DNA of 64,000 nt from Apricaphanius iberus. Lineage: Eukaryota > Chordata > Actinopteri > Cyprinodontiformes > Aphaniidae. A program made the translations under genes and the position numbers. Below, piece after piece: positions 21,964 to 34,400 of the stretch. The number at the start of each line of letters is the position of its first letter. The stretch's first letter is position 1. The stretch spans positions 558,001 to 622,000 of the forward strand of contig JAPXFQ010002104.1 of assembly GCA_028564705.1 (NCBI GenBank), read 5' to 3'. A model generated the notes under the pieces. It was not told the DNA's origin, searched no databases, and was given only the letters and a program-made list of their open reading frames with translations.

Positions 21964-22438
21964 AGAAAAATAAAGTGAACTGGAAGTCTGTGAAATAAAC
22001 AAGAAATTGTAAAGTACTAAGATATAAACACACAAGTAGGAACTTTCAAAGAACTCTAAATATTGAGTACCTTATAAATTTGAAGACTCATTTCTCTTAT
22101 ATATATATAGATACACAGAGAAGTGAACAAATTGCTTAATTAAGCAAGTGACTATGCCACTATAGAGAATAGGTTATTAACAGCTCCTGGTGCAGAATTT
22201 TACATTTGAACATAACCATCACATTAAAGCGATTTTTGTTATACAGTGGATAATGATTACCTTAGCAGGAGCATTTAACTTAGGGTGTAAATATTTTATC
22301 CCGGTAATTGAGTTTAAATCAACATTTTGTCATTATGAACAACAACCCGAGTTGACATGAGATAGTTGTGCGATCTTATTAATATTAAGTAGCATTCAAT
22401 TTAACATAAGATCACCTTATTGTTCATATAACTGACTC

Positions 22439-23218
22439 TTAAGCTGTATGTCTTACACCGTCGATGATTGCCACCGGGCCGATCCATTTGGTCTTCTTCC
22501 CTTCGTCACGGGCTTTTTTAACCATTGGCCAGAGTTTGTTCCTGCATTGTCTCTCCGTATAAGTGAGGTCTTCTGCCATCCGTAGATTTTTCCCCTTCAA
22601 CGTGTCAGAGTTGAGGGAGGCTCTCCATACTTTGTGTCGGAAAGTGCGCATAGTAAATTGTATGATAATGGGACGTGGTTTGTTTTCTTCTTTTTTTCCT
22701 CCCACTCTATGCACAGTATCTATCAGGAACCCAAGTCTGGATTTTTCTTCAGGGATAATCTGGGCTATTATCCCCATCACCTCCTTTCTCACATCTTCGT
22801 TGCTGTATTCAGGAAGATTAAGAAGACGGAGATTCCATCGTCGGCTGTACCTCTCAGCTTCCTCCTGTCTCTCCTGAATTGCAGTCGCTTGGTCGTTCAT
22901 CTTCTTCACAATGTCGTCTGTCGCCTTACATTGCATCTCTAGGTCTTTCATATGCTCCTGCATGACAACAATATCCGTTGTGTTCTTGTTCACCATTTCT
23001 TCAAATTTGGAGAATCGGTCATTTAGTCCGTGAATGGCTCTCAGGATGTCGGCGTTGGACACATTTTCCGCTTCTTCCTTTGAAGTTTCGGAGCGGATCT
23101 TCTTTGAGCTGGGGCTATTCAGAGGGGTTTCGGGAAGTGGTGAACATAAACCTGGAAAGGCATCAGACTCCAGGTCCATTATCAGTCCTCCTTTGCGTCT
23201 TGCTTCTTTTTTAGCCAT
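22439..23218 (-). CDS. L1/Tx1 ORF1: nucleic acid-binding chaperone
   Basis: 259 residues starting MAKKEARRKGG. A coiled coil (about residues 50-115, heptad-like NDRFSKFEEMVNKN onward) would trimerise the protein. It is followed by the L1 ORF1p RRM signature RRWNLRLLNLPE and the basic C-terminal domain ending near LRMAEDLTYTERQCRNKLWP. In L1 elements this protein coats the RNA and acts as a chaperone. It lies 475 nt upstream of the ORF2 ATG, a longer spacer than in mammalian L1. No defects seen. Confidence 0.92.
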   Translation of the reverse strand: MAKKEARRKGGLIMDLESDAFPGLCSPLPETPLNSPSSKKIRSETSKEEAENVSNADILRAIHGLNDRFSKFEEMVNKNTTDIVVMQEHMKDLEMQCKATDDIVKKMNDQATAIQERQEEAERYSRRWNLRLLNLPEYSNEDVRKEVMGIIAQIIPEEKSRLGFLIDTVHRVGGKKEENKPRPIIIQFTMRTFRHKVWRASLNSDTLKGKNLRMAEDLTYTERQCRNKLWPMVKKARDEGKKTKWIGPVAIIDGVRHTA

Positions 23219-24320
23219 TTTTCAGTGTTTGTCACGTTGCGAATTTCCTTTAATAAGCAAGCCAGATTACTGTATCGTGAACTCGACGACGAAGAACTTC
23301 TCGTTTTTCTTATCTTGTTACGTTAAATAGACCTACTGTCCATATATAAAAATCAAAGAAAACAAGTCACTTCTTAGACAGCAATCTTTGAGTCCGTTAG
23401 TATCAATTTAAAAGTTTGGTACTCTATGCATTTCACGAGCTCACAGGAAAGCGTCTACCCAGGTCGCCATCTTGGCCACCCCCCAACTTCTAAATGTTTA
23501 ATAGTTATATTACAAGCAGAGTGACATCACATGGGTCGTCCAATCACATTCATCATGCTAAAATAAGCCTCTCAGTTAGCCTGCCATGGAGCAGTCTTGT
23601 CCAAGAGCATATGTTACCATGGTGGCTGAAGGGACTTCAGGTTAGCCTTGTTCATAGAACCAAATGTTTAGAAATTAAGTTGGGATTGTGAAAAAAAGCC
23701 TCGCTTCTGAGATTAGCTATCCTCATTAAAAACCACTTTGGATGTCTTAATCCTACTTTTGTACAATCGGCCCTTGATTTAGGCATGCGGGTCAGGGTAG
23801 TTGATTTTGAGGCTTAATTAAAAATCATACAAATCCTGGTGGTAGACTTGCATAACCACACCTAACAATTATTTACTGGCTAATCAGGCAAACATCTGTG
23901 TTGCCCAATTCCTAATGCTTGGATTGTGTTACACTGCTGTGAAACTAAAAACATTCATGTACATTTATTTTTCACATTCCCTAACAAAACAATCCCCAAA
24001 CGGGTGCTAAACATATGGATTCATTTATTCAAAAATAACATTAGCATTAAAAAGAACTGTATTATTTAAATAGTTATTATATACTAACATATATTTGCAG
24101 TAAGAAAAGTAATAAAAAGTACAAATACATGAATAGGGGGGACTTCAATTTGAATGCCTGCTCCCCATATACAATAATAGCTTAGAATAATAATAGATTA
24201 GAATACAATAACAGTTAGTACTATATTGTCATTCTTTGGGAGAGAGTCCAAAGCCTGATTAATTCACATCTACTCAAGTGCATTTGATTGCAGCACCCAA
24301 TCACCAGCCACCTTTTAGGT

Positions 24321-24326
24321 TTTATT
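24321..24326 (-). terminator. Candidate poly(A) signal of gene B
   Basis: AATAAA on the minus strand, 260 bases after the stop codon. The same hexamer in the same context (CTAATAAAACC) lies 246 bases after gene C's stop. Confidence 0.55.
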
Positions 24327-24585
24327 AGTTAGCCTTTTATATTGCTATACCTTAGACTAACAGTATATCATACTACAACAGTGTTGACTGCAATTATACA
24401 AAATTCTGTTCTTTTCTATTCAGAGCTATTCTCATTCTAGAATACTTGCTGTATAAAAAGCTGAAAACTTTTCACAATGGGATATGGATGTACCAAAACC
24501 AAAGATCATCAACCGGTAAAATTGTACTTTACAGGTTACTAGTCTTGAATTTGCAGTGTTTAACAAAGGAACTGCATGCTTCTGT

Positions 24586-25470
24586 TCAGCTGAAGATGAT
24601 AAGGTATTCTGGGTAGGCCTGGTCATCATGAAAGATTATAAACATCGATGGCTTCTGTTGGTTGTCCACCAAGCTGTCAAAGCAGTCGGTTGGGTCTGAA
24701 CCTCGAGGAGGGGGAGCTCTCATGGAGGATTTACCCAATGTGTAACGGCCAGTAAGAACACGGGCAACATACAGTCGCTTCATTCCCGATTGGTCTGCTG
24801 GACAATACTTTTTTGCTGAGTAATCTGCATTCACCGCAAAGTAAACTCCTTTTCCGTATTTGGCAGCTGTAAGAAAATTTGAAATAAAAAGGTTTACAAA
24901 AGGTGATGCAAATTGTGGAGTTGCCTTCCAGTCTATGATTTTTCATAACAATATTTTTAGGTTATAGGTATGTGAATTAACGAAGGCTTACCATGTTTTC
25001 CTGCATAACTTCTGTCAAATCTGTCTCTTTCAATGCAGCGGCAAGACTCTGCAGATGTGCCATGGTAGAGGAACATTTCGCCAAGCTCTGCTGGACCATT
25101 CTTGGTAAGTATACGCTGCTTACACACGCTAAAGGCCTTCCAGAGGTGCATATTCTGCACACGTTCAATCTGAGAACACAAACAGATCCATTTAGGATTT
25201 TTCTAGGTCCCTTAAGGGAGAATTGGTCAACAGCCACTTAGGTGTGTAGTATACATAATAGGTAAAGGGTACAAAAAAATCTCTATACATTGAGATTTTC
25301 ATTGTAATTATTTTGTTAAAGCGCTAGCATACTTACTTTATGAATTTTGTACTTTGCAGTTTTGAGAAAGCCACTAGCTACATTCTGGTATTCCTTGGAG
25401 TTAGGCTGCAACTCTACCTTTTTAAAGTTATCACCATGCATTGGATCCCAGTGATGTGGTAATTTCAGGG
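24586..25470 (-). CDS. parp14: Gene B exons 13-15: PARP catalytic domain
   Basis: Exons 25337-25470, 24992-25169 and 24586-24866 (stop at 24586-24588). They encode [20 protein letters not shown], then [20 protein letters not shown], then [38 protein letters not shown] and [10 protein letters not shown]. The H, Y and L of the mono-ART triad are present, and the acidic residue of poly-forming PARPs is replaced by Leu, as in PARP14. The domain uses NAD+ to ADP-ribosylate proteins. Confidence 0.93.
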
Positions 25471-28400
25471 CTTAAGTACAAATAAAATGAAGAAATGTTG
25501 AAAATACACATGATTAAGTCTTGAGCATATTGTGTATAAAAGAGAAGACACAATAAAACCTTTCATACCCCACCTTCACACTCTGTCCTCTTCAGTTTAA
25601 ATATCTTGCCAGTAGTACAGTCTGTGGCTTCCAGTGACTTTAAGTTGACTTTGAGGGTCCTGCCATCAGGTGTCTCTATCTTCACAAACACTTTTTTCTG
25701 TATGTCGCCTTGCTCCAACATGCAGTTGTCATGAAGGCTCAGCTCTTGCCATTCTCCATTGTCATCTTTCATTGCCCACTGAACGGTCAGAGCCAACATC
25801 GCCTCTTCCTTATCTTTGAAGTCTTCTTCAAGTGCTTTCTTGACTGCGTTGTTTATTAGCTCAGTGACACTCAAGACATCTTCCTTTAAACCTTTCAGGA
25901 CGTATACTTCTTTGCCCAAATATGATTGAGCCCTTTCCCTTTCCCTGGATCTACCAGGATCATCTGTTTTGTACTCTACACTTATTCCTGTGCCTTTGAT
26001 TTTTGCCTGTATTGCGTCCAACTCCATTGCGTCTAGCTTGGAGAAACTACCCAAATCCACTGTTCTCTCTAAAAGCTCTCGCTGGACAATATACACCAGA
26101 TCGTTTTTGACAATCTTGCTGACATCTGAACCACAACTGATTATCCGCAAAACTGTTTGCTCAGGCTTCAAACAGATGAATGACTGGTCTTGTTTTGACA
26201 AGGATGTTGACAGTCTGGAACACTTGTCTTGTAGCTTCTTTAGTTTTTGTCTAGCTTTGTCTGCAACAGTAAAAAAAAAACAGTGAGTCAATGGTCTGGG
26301 GCCTCAACTGTACAGAATAATTTAAAGAGAGTGTGTAGTTTTAACCATTAATCTCTGAAAATATCCATCAGAATATTGTTGAAGATTAATAAAAGGATGC
26401 CTAATCATAGAAAGGTACTGGCTGCGTTTTAACATAACCATAAAAAGTGGGTCTAATATACATGGGATCGGGTCCTATTGTATGGGGGCTGACATATCGG
26501 ATACTATGTTTTCTTCTCTGTGGGCCGATGTGGAAAAAACACCTTCACTGATTTTTGAATATGCAGTTACATCCCTATACCCTTGTCCTCATTAGAAATT
26601 TGAATTAACAAATTAACCCCGACCAACTGACCAACCCGATTCGTGATGCACCCAACCCAGGTCGCTGTACCAGCTTGGGGAGAGGTGCGCTCTTAGCTGT
26701 TGTGTCCGGGCTATGGTTGCCAACTGTCCCGTATTAGCCGGGACATCCCGTATAATTATTCAAATTGGAATGTCCCGTACGGGACGTCGCTCGTCCCTTG
26801 AGTGCTGCTTGATATGTTTGCACTGGGTGTTACACTGCAGTTACACTCTGACCACGAGATGGCAGTCAGAGAATAGATTTAATGTGTGAGTGACATCAAT
26901 CAAAACTTTGAGGGAATCGGATTGTGGAGTGGATTTGCGACTATTTTTGAATAAATAAACCTGTGAAAAACAAAAGACTGTGGAGCTTTAATAAACAGTG
27001 GGAGGCTAAAAAGACATGGGTAAAGCCTGTTAGCGGCGATGTTAGCCAACCTGGAGAGACCCGCGCATGCACAAGAACATGGAAGACAGTCTTCCACCCC
27101 AGTTTTTCGCTGGTGAGTAATTTATTACATTAACTTTGTTGCATTAATAACTAACTATTGTAACCTTTAGGAATAGTTTCACTTCACTGTCCTTTTTACT
27201 TTTACTTGAGTAAAATTATTATCAAGTGTCACTGGTTTTAATGCAGTAAACTCTCTACAAACTGTGAGTAATTTCATCAAATTAGAAACAAATGTGTTTC
27301 ACCAAAAATGTACCAGACAGAGAAATGCAGTTTATTCTGTTGTGAAACCTCTTCTTTGTACACAAGCTTTCTTGTTTTATTTTATATCTGCTGAGCATTC
27401 TGGGCCTTTTAGAAATCAATTCGATTCAGTAAACCATCACTAGAAGTACCTTACCCTAACAAATAATAGATTACTTATTAGTGGCATGTGTCCTAAGCTT
27501 TGGAAGGAGGGCAAGATAATTCCTTTACCCAAAGATACAACATCAACATTCTGTGGTCCAAATAGTAAGCCTATTATCTTAAGTAAATTATTGGAAAAGA
27601 TTGTATTTGAGCAAGTGCAAGATTACTTTTCTAACAATAATTTGACTATGAAGTTTCAGCATGCTTATAGGTCTGGTCATTCCACCTGCACTGCAATGAC
27701 ACAAATGTCGGACAGCTGGCTAACATCTATTGATAACTCAATGCTAGTGGGTACACTACTACTAGACTTCAGTGCTGCCTTCGATGTGATTAACCATGAA
27801 ATTTTGATTTCCAAACTTATTAGTTATGGTTTTACTTCCTCTGCAATCAAGTGGTTTAAGAGCTATCTGTCGAAGAGGTCGCAAAGACTTTATTTTAATG
27901 GTGCATTATCTTGTAGCAAGTCCCTGGATTGTGGTGTCCCCCAAGGAAGCTGCCTTGGACCGTTGTTATTTTCAATTTTTACAAATGATATGCCGTATAC
28001 ACTCAGTAAGGCTACACTGACTATGTTTGCCGATGATTCTACTCTTTATTATGCAGCCCCGACATGTTCAGAGCTTAATCAGGTTCTGTCTTGTGAGATC
28101 AGCAAATTGTATAACTGGATCAAAACAAACAAACTTGTTCTAAATATATCAAAAACAACAAGTATAATATTTGGGTCTAAGTATAGATTATCTGATAATC
28201 CTAAAATTAATATACAAGTAAATGGTCAAAATATACAAGTAAAAAAGGTGAAGCTTCTTGGACTTTGGCTTGATTGCACATTGTCATGGTCTGATCACAT
28301 CAATAAAGTTGTTGCTAAAATGGGTAGAGCTGTTGCAGTAACTCGTAAATGTGCATCGTTTCTAAATTCACAGTTGTTTTGTCGTGTTGTTTGTACATTG

Positions 28401-31400
28401 GTTTTATGTAATTTGGATTATTGTTCTGTTGTATGGTCTGCTGCATCAAACAGTCTTTTAAAAAAATTACAAGTGGCTCAAAACAAGGCCACAAGACTGG
28501 TTCTTGGTTGTTCTTCTAGGACTAGTGTTGCAGAGATGCATGAACGTCTTGCGTGGCTGATGGTCAAGCATAGACTATCTGCTAATATGTTAATATATTT
28601 TCATACAATTATTAACACTCAGACTCCTACATTTCTTTATGATAAAATAATGTACTGCTCAAATATGCATTCACATTACACAACAGGGGCGAATAGTCAA
28701 CAGATTTCTTTACCCCTACTTAGTCTGACTCTATGAAAAGGACTGTGTTTTATTGGTCAGCTGTGCTTTGGAACAATCTTCCAGTTGCTATTTTTGAAAT
28801 CAAGGGAAAAACTGCTTTTAAAAAGAGACTAAGACTGTATTTGTTCTCAACATCATAATATCACCTGGATTGTTTGGGTGAGGTTGTATTATGTGCTATG
28901 TTGCGTTTCCTCATTATATTATTATTTTAATAAGTACTTTTAGTATAGTTATTATTTATTGTTCTTTTATGTGTGTAAATATGTGATATATTTGGGAGTA
29001 ATTGCGAATGTAACTATTGTGTTTTGTATGTATTGTTTGGACCCCAGGAAGACTAGCTGTTGTCTCGGCATCAGCTAATGGGGATCCTTTTAAATAAACA
29101 AATAAACAAATAAAAAAAATTACTCCAAGTGTTCGCTTCATGAATTTCAACTGGAAAAAAAGTTTTTTGCTCTAATTAGTTATTTCACAACTGTCTTATT
29201 CATTTTTTTGTATTAATTTTTATCATTATAGTTTTAAATACCCAAATTTTAACATCCCTTTATATTTCACAGTCTGAATAAATTTGTATTTTAAAATAGA
29301 AAATTAGAGTTTACTGTATCTTGTCCATTTCAGAGAGTGCATAGAGTTCTCGTATTTTTTATACAGCCATATCTACATATGAACCATCTTGGTGCCTTTT
29401 TTCTGCACCTTCATATATTGCAGAAAATATTTTATCTCCTAATCCTTGTTTTAAAATCTCAGTCTCCTAGTATTATACTGTATTTCATCTCACTTCTTAC
29501 CAGTTCAGTCAGTTAGATAAATTTGATTTTATATGGAATAGTCTCATTATTTAGATTAATGTCATGGAAAAAAAGATGTTCAAAATAAGAACTAAAAATG
29601 CAAACCTTTAAGACTGACACGAACAATTTGTCCAAAGCGATTCTCCAGCTCTGACCTGAAAGAACATGACATAAGATTAAAACAAAGCATCTTGACTCAG
29701 TTAAAAACGTATTGTGATGATGTCAGAGTCCATTTCTAACCGAAAAACCTGGAAAATGGCTTGGTCCAGGATGACGATGCTGATGAGTGAAAGAGAGGTA
29801 GGATTCATGTCCCTGATGGTTGAGGCCAAGCAATCCAGCATTACTTTAGAAACATCAACAGGGTTCAAACAACCTTGTCCTAAAAAGGTAAAGAAACGGT
29901 TCACCTGTAGATTCACATAAGTTATTAAGCATCTACCTTTTTATTTGATTGCAGAAACCTGCTTGGTGGTTAAAGCCGCATTTTATCAACGTAACTATTG
30001 TTCATATAAACCTGAAACTTTCACTTTGCTTTATGCTAAACATTATTTAATAGTGGGATTTTGAAAGCCTTTTTTTCATCCATTTTCTACACTAAATCAA
30101 CGTTAACTGAATCAGAAATTGAGATGAAGCACAAACCTGTATTAATGGCTGGGAAAGCCACTGAGCCATATCCTTTACTCTCACAGAGTTTCAGTATCTT
30201 TTTGCTTTTCTTCCAGATCATATCACATTTCGATTCAAAGTCAGCATGGATGATTTCCTTACACCTAAGCAACCCAGGTTGTGTTGAGCAGAGAAGGTCT
30301 GGAGGTGTGCCAACTGAAAACATATAAATATACATCTTATAATATAATTCTGTAAAACACATCTTTGGTAAGTGATGTAATTGTCAGTCATCAAATTATC
30401 TCAAATAAGGATTTAATCTGCAAATACATTCAAACTTAAGACCTCCTAAGTTATAGTATCTATAATTTTTTTTTTTATGCGTTTACCTTGTGCTAACTCT
30501 GCAAGGACTGCAGCCCCTGCTGCGCTCAGAATGGCAGCAGAGACACCTGTTTGTAAAACAATGGTAACAACAGTAAGTATTTAAGGCATGGTCATTTACT
30601 GTAAAGAAAACTTGTTTTTTATCTACAGGCAAATATTCCAACCGTACCAGACTGTTGGTTAGTGAAGTTGATTGAGTTGACAATGACATCAGTTCCTGCG
30701 GCCACAATGTCACCCTGGAGGATCTGTAGTTTGACTCCACCCATCATGGCTGTGATCTCATCATTATTTATGGAGACATGTCGGTAAAAGGAAGCTAAAA
30801 TAGCAGACATTAAAAAAAAACATGTATATGCTTTTATACTGTCATGTATATGCTTTTATCCTGTTGATCCTAAAAAGGTTATGGCTTTTTTTCTTTTTCT
30901 CAAAAACACATCTTGCAATATCAAATGTTTTAATAAATTCTCTATTGGATTGAGGTCTGGAGACTGGCTAAGTCAATCCAGAACTTTGAAGTGATTTTTA
31001 TGTAGCCACTCCTTTGTTACCCGGGTAGCATGCTTGGACTCATTATTAGTCTGGAAGAACCAGACACATTTCATCTTGAATGTTCTCACTGATGGAAGGA
31101 GGTTTTTGCTCAAAACGTTATTTTACATGGTCCAATTTATCCTTTTCTTAATACCATTTAATCGTCCTGTCCCCTTCGTAGAAAAGCACCCCAAAATGAT
31201 AATGCTTCCACCTCCATGCTTCACAGTGGTTATGGTGCTCTTAGGATGTAACTCAGCATTCTTTCTCCCCCAAACTCTGTGAGTGATGTTCATACAAAAA
31301 GTTATATTTTGGTCTCATATCACATGACATTCTCCCAATCTTCTTCTGGATCATCCAGACGGTCTCTTTGGAAATTTTAGACGGCTCTAGACATGTGCCG

Positions 31401-34400
31401 GCTTAGTTTAGAGCACTGCAGGGTTTTAATCCACGAGGGTGTAGTGTGTTACTATAGTAACCTTTTTTACTGTGGTCCCAGCTCTCTTCAGGCCATTGAT
31501 CAGTTCCCCCCGTGTAGATATGTGTACTCCATGAGGTGAGATCTTGCATGAAGCCCCAGGTCAAGGGAAATTTACTGTTATCCATTTTCTAAAAATTGCT
31601 CCAGCAGTTAATCTCTTCTCACCAAGCTACTTGCCTATTGTAGAATGGCTTATCCCAGTCTTGTTCAGGTACACAATGTTGTACCTTGTGTACTTTGACA
31701 GCTCTCTGGTCTTGGACATGGTGAAGGATGAAGTTTGAATGTTTGATGGTGTGGACAGGTGTCCAGCTGTCAGATAATGAATTTAAACAGGTGCTGGTAA
31801 AAAAAAGTAACAAGTGGAGGATAGAAGAGCATCTTAAAGATAAAAGAACAGGTTTGTGAGGGACAAAACTATTTCTTGTTTGTAGGTGCTAAATATTAAT
31901 GTTCTGCTTTATTGTACAAAAAAAAAAAAACTCCCTACCCCAAAAATGTTTTTTTCTTGGATTGATTTTACAATATGACGCTCACAATTGAAGTGAACCA
32001 ATGAGAACAATCACAGACCTCTCCTTTTTTAAGTGGCACTACGTGCACTGTCGGTGGCTGCCAAGTACTTCTTTGCCCCACTGTAAATTCATCTTCAGCA
32101 GGATTTTTTTTTTACTGTTAAAATATTCTTGATAATATATCCAGTCTTTAAGCATTCTATACCTACATTTAAAAAAGCCATAATTTTTCAAATATGTTAA
32201 TAATCAAATGCAAACTGCTGTTAAAATGAGATTGCTCATGTCAGCACTCTGTTTGCCAATTTACCCATGGGATTAGAGTGCCAACATGAAACCAACCCTT
32301 GGACCAAAGTATATAGGTTCAAGTTTTTGCACTATATGAAAAACAAATTTCAGTTTACAGCAAGACTTATGCTTTTGGAAACAAAAAATAAAACTCAGGA
32401 CCATGAAAGTAGAAATAAATAAAGGTTCCAGGCTCAGACAAGGTGGGTAAAATGACTTTCCCAAGGAAAAAATACATTAAAATGGCAAGGTGGGCAGAGC
32501 AGGGATTTGAACGGGCAACTCGCCAAACTCCTATCAAAACAAAAGGCTAAAAATCTCATTAGTAGAAACAACAAAAACATTTTATTTTAGTGTAAATTAT
32601 GTTTTGGCATTTAAGTGTTAAAGATTTAAAATTAATGCTCATATGTTGAAGAATCCTCAGTATCTTAAAAAATCTAAAACAATAAAACAATTAAACCAAC
32701 CTTGACCTAGATTGACATCATTTGTAAATCCTCTGAGATGCAACACACCCTGGGTAGACTGGAGGGCCTGTAGTAGAGGAAAATATGAGCCAAGTCTAGT
32801 ACAAAATTATCTAAACCCAATCTAGTTTCAAAATGATTGCATTTGCCTTACTTTGCTAGATTCTTTGTCCATAGGGTGAACAACAATCCGGACCAGGAAA
32901 GGTGAACTGCTGGTCCGGTTGTGTTCAAATACACTAACTTCCTCCAAAAGAATGCTACATGCCAAGATGTTTGGAAAACACAGGAGAACTCCAGTCCCAA
33001 GCACTGGAAGAGCAACTGAACTGTAGCCCCTGATATCACATGTAGCCAGTATATTTTTGATTCCCTGCCTCAGCACCTGGAAAGTTCAAAATATGTTTGT
33101 TGTATTTAAAACAACACAGTGAACACAAAAATTGTTGCTGAACAAACTATTACTAAATATTTTACCTCGGCTGCAGACCCATTTGTGTTATCCCAAGACT
33201 GTAGGTTGAGGAACAAGACTGCTTTACATTTAACACAAGGTAAGCTTTCAACTACAACTGCTTCCCCTGGCCGTGTTGTCCCTCCTGCTTCCTTATGAAA
33301 CATTACTGTCAGCTGTGGTCCAACGTTTCCATTTAAAATCTTTCCAATACGTGTAGACACAGGATTATGGCCAACCATAGGAGACACAATGGCATCCGCC
33401 TAGCAAAGAAGAATTTAATTTAGTCCAACAGAACCATATCTTCAGATTAAACAAGCAATTGGAATTTACCCTTGTTGACATTATCATATCAAAAATGTTG
33501 AATCAAGTATTTTTTTCTTCACTAATGCAGCTTGACTTGTATTTTTACCTGTTGGTTCTCAATTGTTCCCTGAACAATCTCAACTTGTACTGGAGCCTTG
33601 GCAGTGGTTCCTTTTGCTGCTTCTTCCCCAGCAACATCCATCTTGAATTCCAAATCCTTTCCAGGCAGAATACGGTCACATGCTTCCTGCATGGTCATCA
33701 CCACCTCTTGCCTCTTGTCTACCAGTGTGATTTGGCTAAGACTTCGCCATCCCTGACTACCAAACTCCTTAATGGCGGTCACAATAGCCTCAGAGCAAAC
33801 TTTGATCGGAACCCCAAACACACCTGAGCTGATACATGGTAGGGCAATAGACTTGAACTCCATCAGTTCAGCTAAATCAAGAGCTTTGCGGACAGTTTTC
33901 TCCACTAAGTTCCTCTCTCTGCCACTAGCTTTTCCACTTTCAGGCCCAACAGCATGCAGGAGATTCTTGCACTTCAGGTCTCCCCCTGTAGTTACCACTA
34001 CATCACCAATAGCAATTTTTCCTGTCTGTCTCACATGGGCTTTGCTTTCTTTTTGTACTTGAGGACCACCTGCTTTACTGAGTGCAGCAGCAACACCACC
34101 AGTGTGGTTTAGATTTTCATTGGCCGCATTTACAATGCCATCTGCACACTGTTTTGTTATATCACCCTGATAAACTATCACCTGAAGCCCATGCTGAAGA
34201 TTGTATTTAGCAAGAGTAGTATTCTGTTTGCTCAGGCGTGGCTGATTCTCAAGTTGTATGAGACATTTTTTTGATTTTGCAACCTGAAGGAGCTTATCTC
34301 GTCCAGAGTGGCCATTAAAAAATCTTGCTGCGCCTGGCAGGTCAATGGTCACTCTGTTTTGTACAACAGAGTTTAGAAGTAAACCGAGCCTTTTTTTGAC

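Larger units (their letters stand above)
17951..23484 (-). mobile_element. Full-length L1/Tx1-type LINE, intact ORFs
   Basis: A 5534-bp element on the minus strand. Its 5' end (23484) starts GGGGGTGGCCAAGATGGCG, a typical fish L1 start. ORF1 (22439-23218) and ORF2 (18235-21963) are both open. The 3' UTR ends AATAAAGGC followed by about 35 A residues (plus-strand T run at 17951-17985). It is flanked by identical 15-bp target duplications at 17936-17950 and 23485-23499 (AACTTCTAAATGTTT). The paralogous flank near 55740 has the uninterrupted site. Intact frames and perfect duplications indicate recent insertion, and it could be a live source copy. Confidence 0.93.
15660..24585. repeat. Duplicated 3' flank of gene B (paralogous to gene C flank)
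   Basis: Excluding the L1 and SINE insertions, this flank aligns in order with 54640-58236. Examples: 15830-15950 with 54745-54860 (CACAAACAAATATGGC then TTGCCATGTCTGTGTTTAAT), 17470-17530 with 54985-55040 (GGAGATATGAATTAACTATT), and 23510-23570 with 55760-55820 (GAGTGACATCACATGGGTCG). The duplication unit is therefore gene plus downstream flank. Confidence 0.8.

Noticed and set aside
23034..23330. Plus-strand ORF over L1 ORF1
   Set aside because: Antisense shadow of ORF1, whose coiled coil and RRM signatures are clear on the minus strand.
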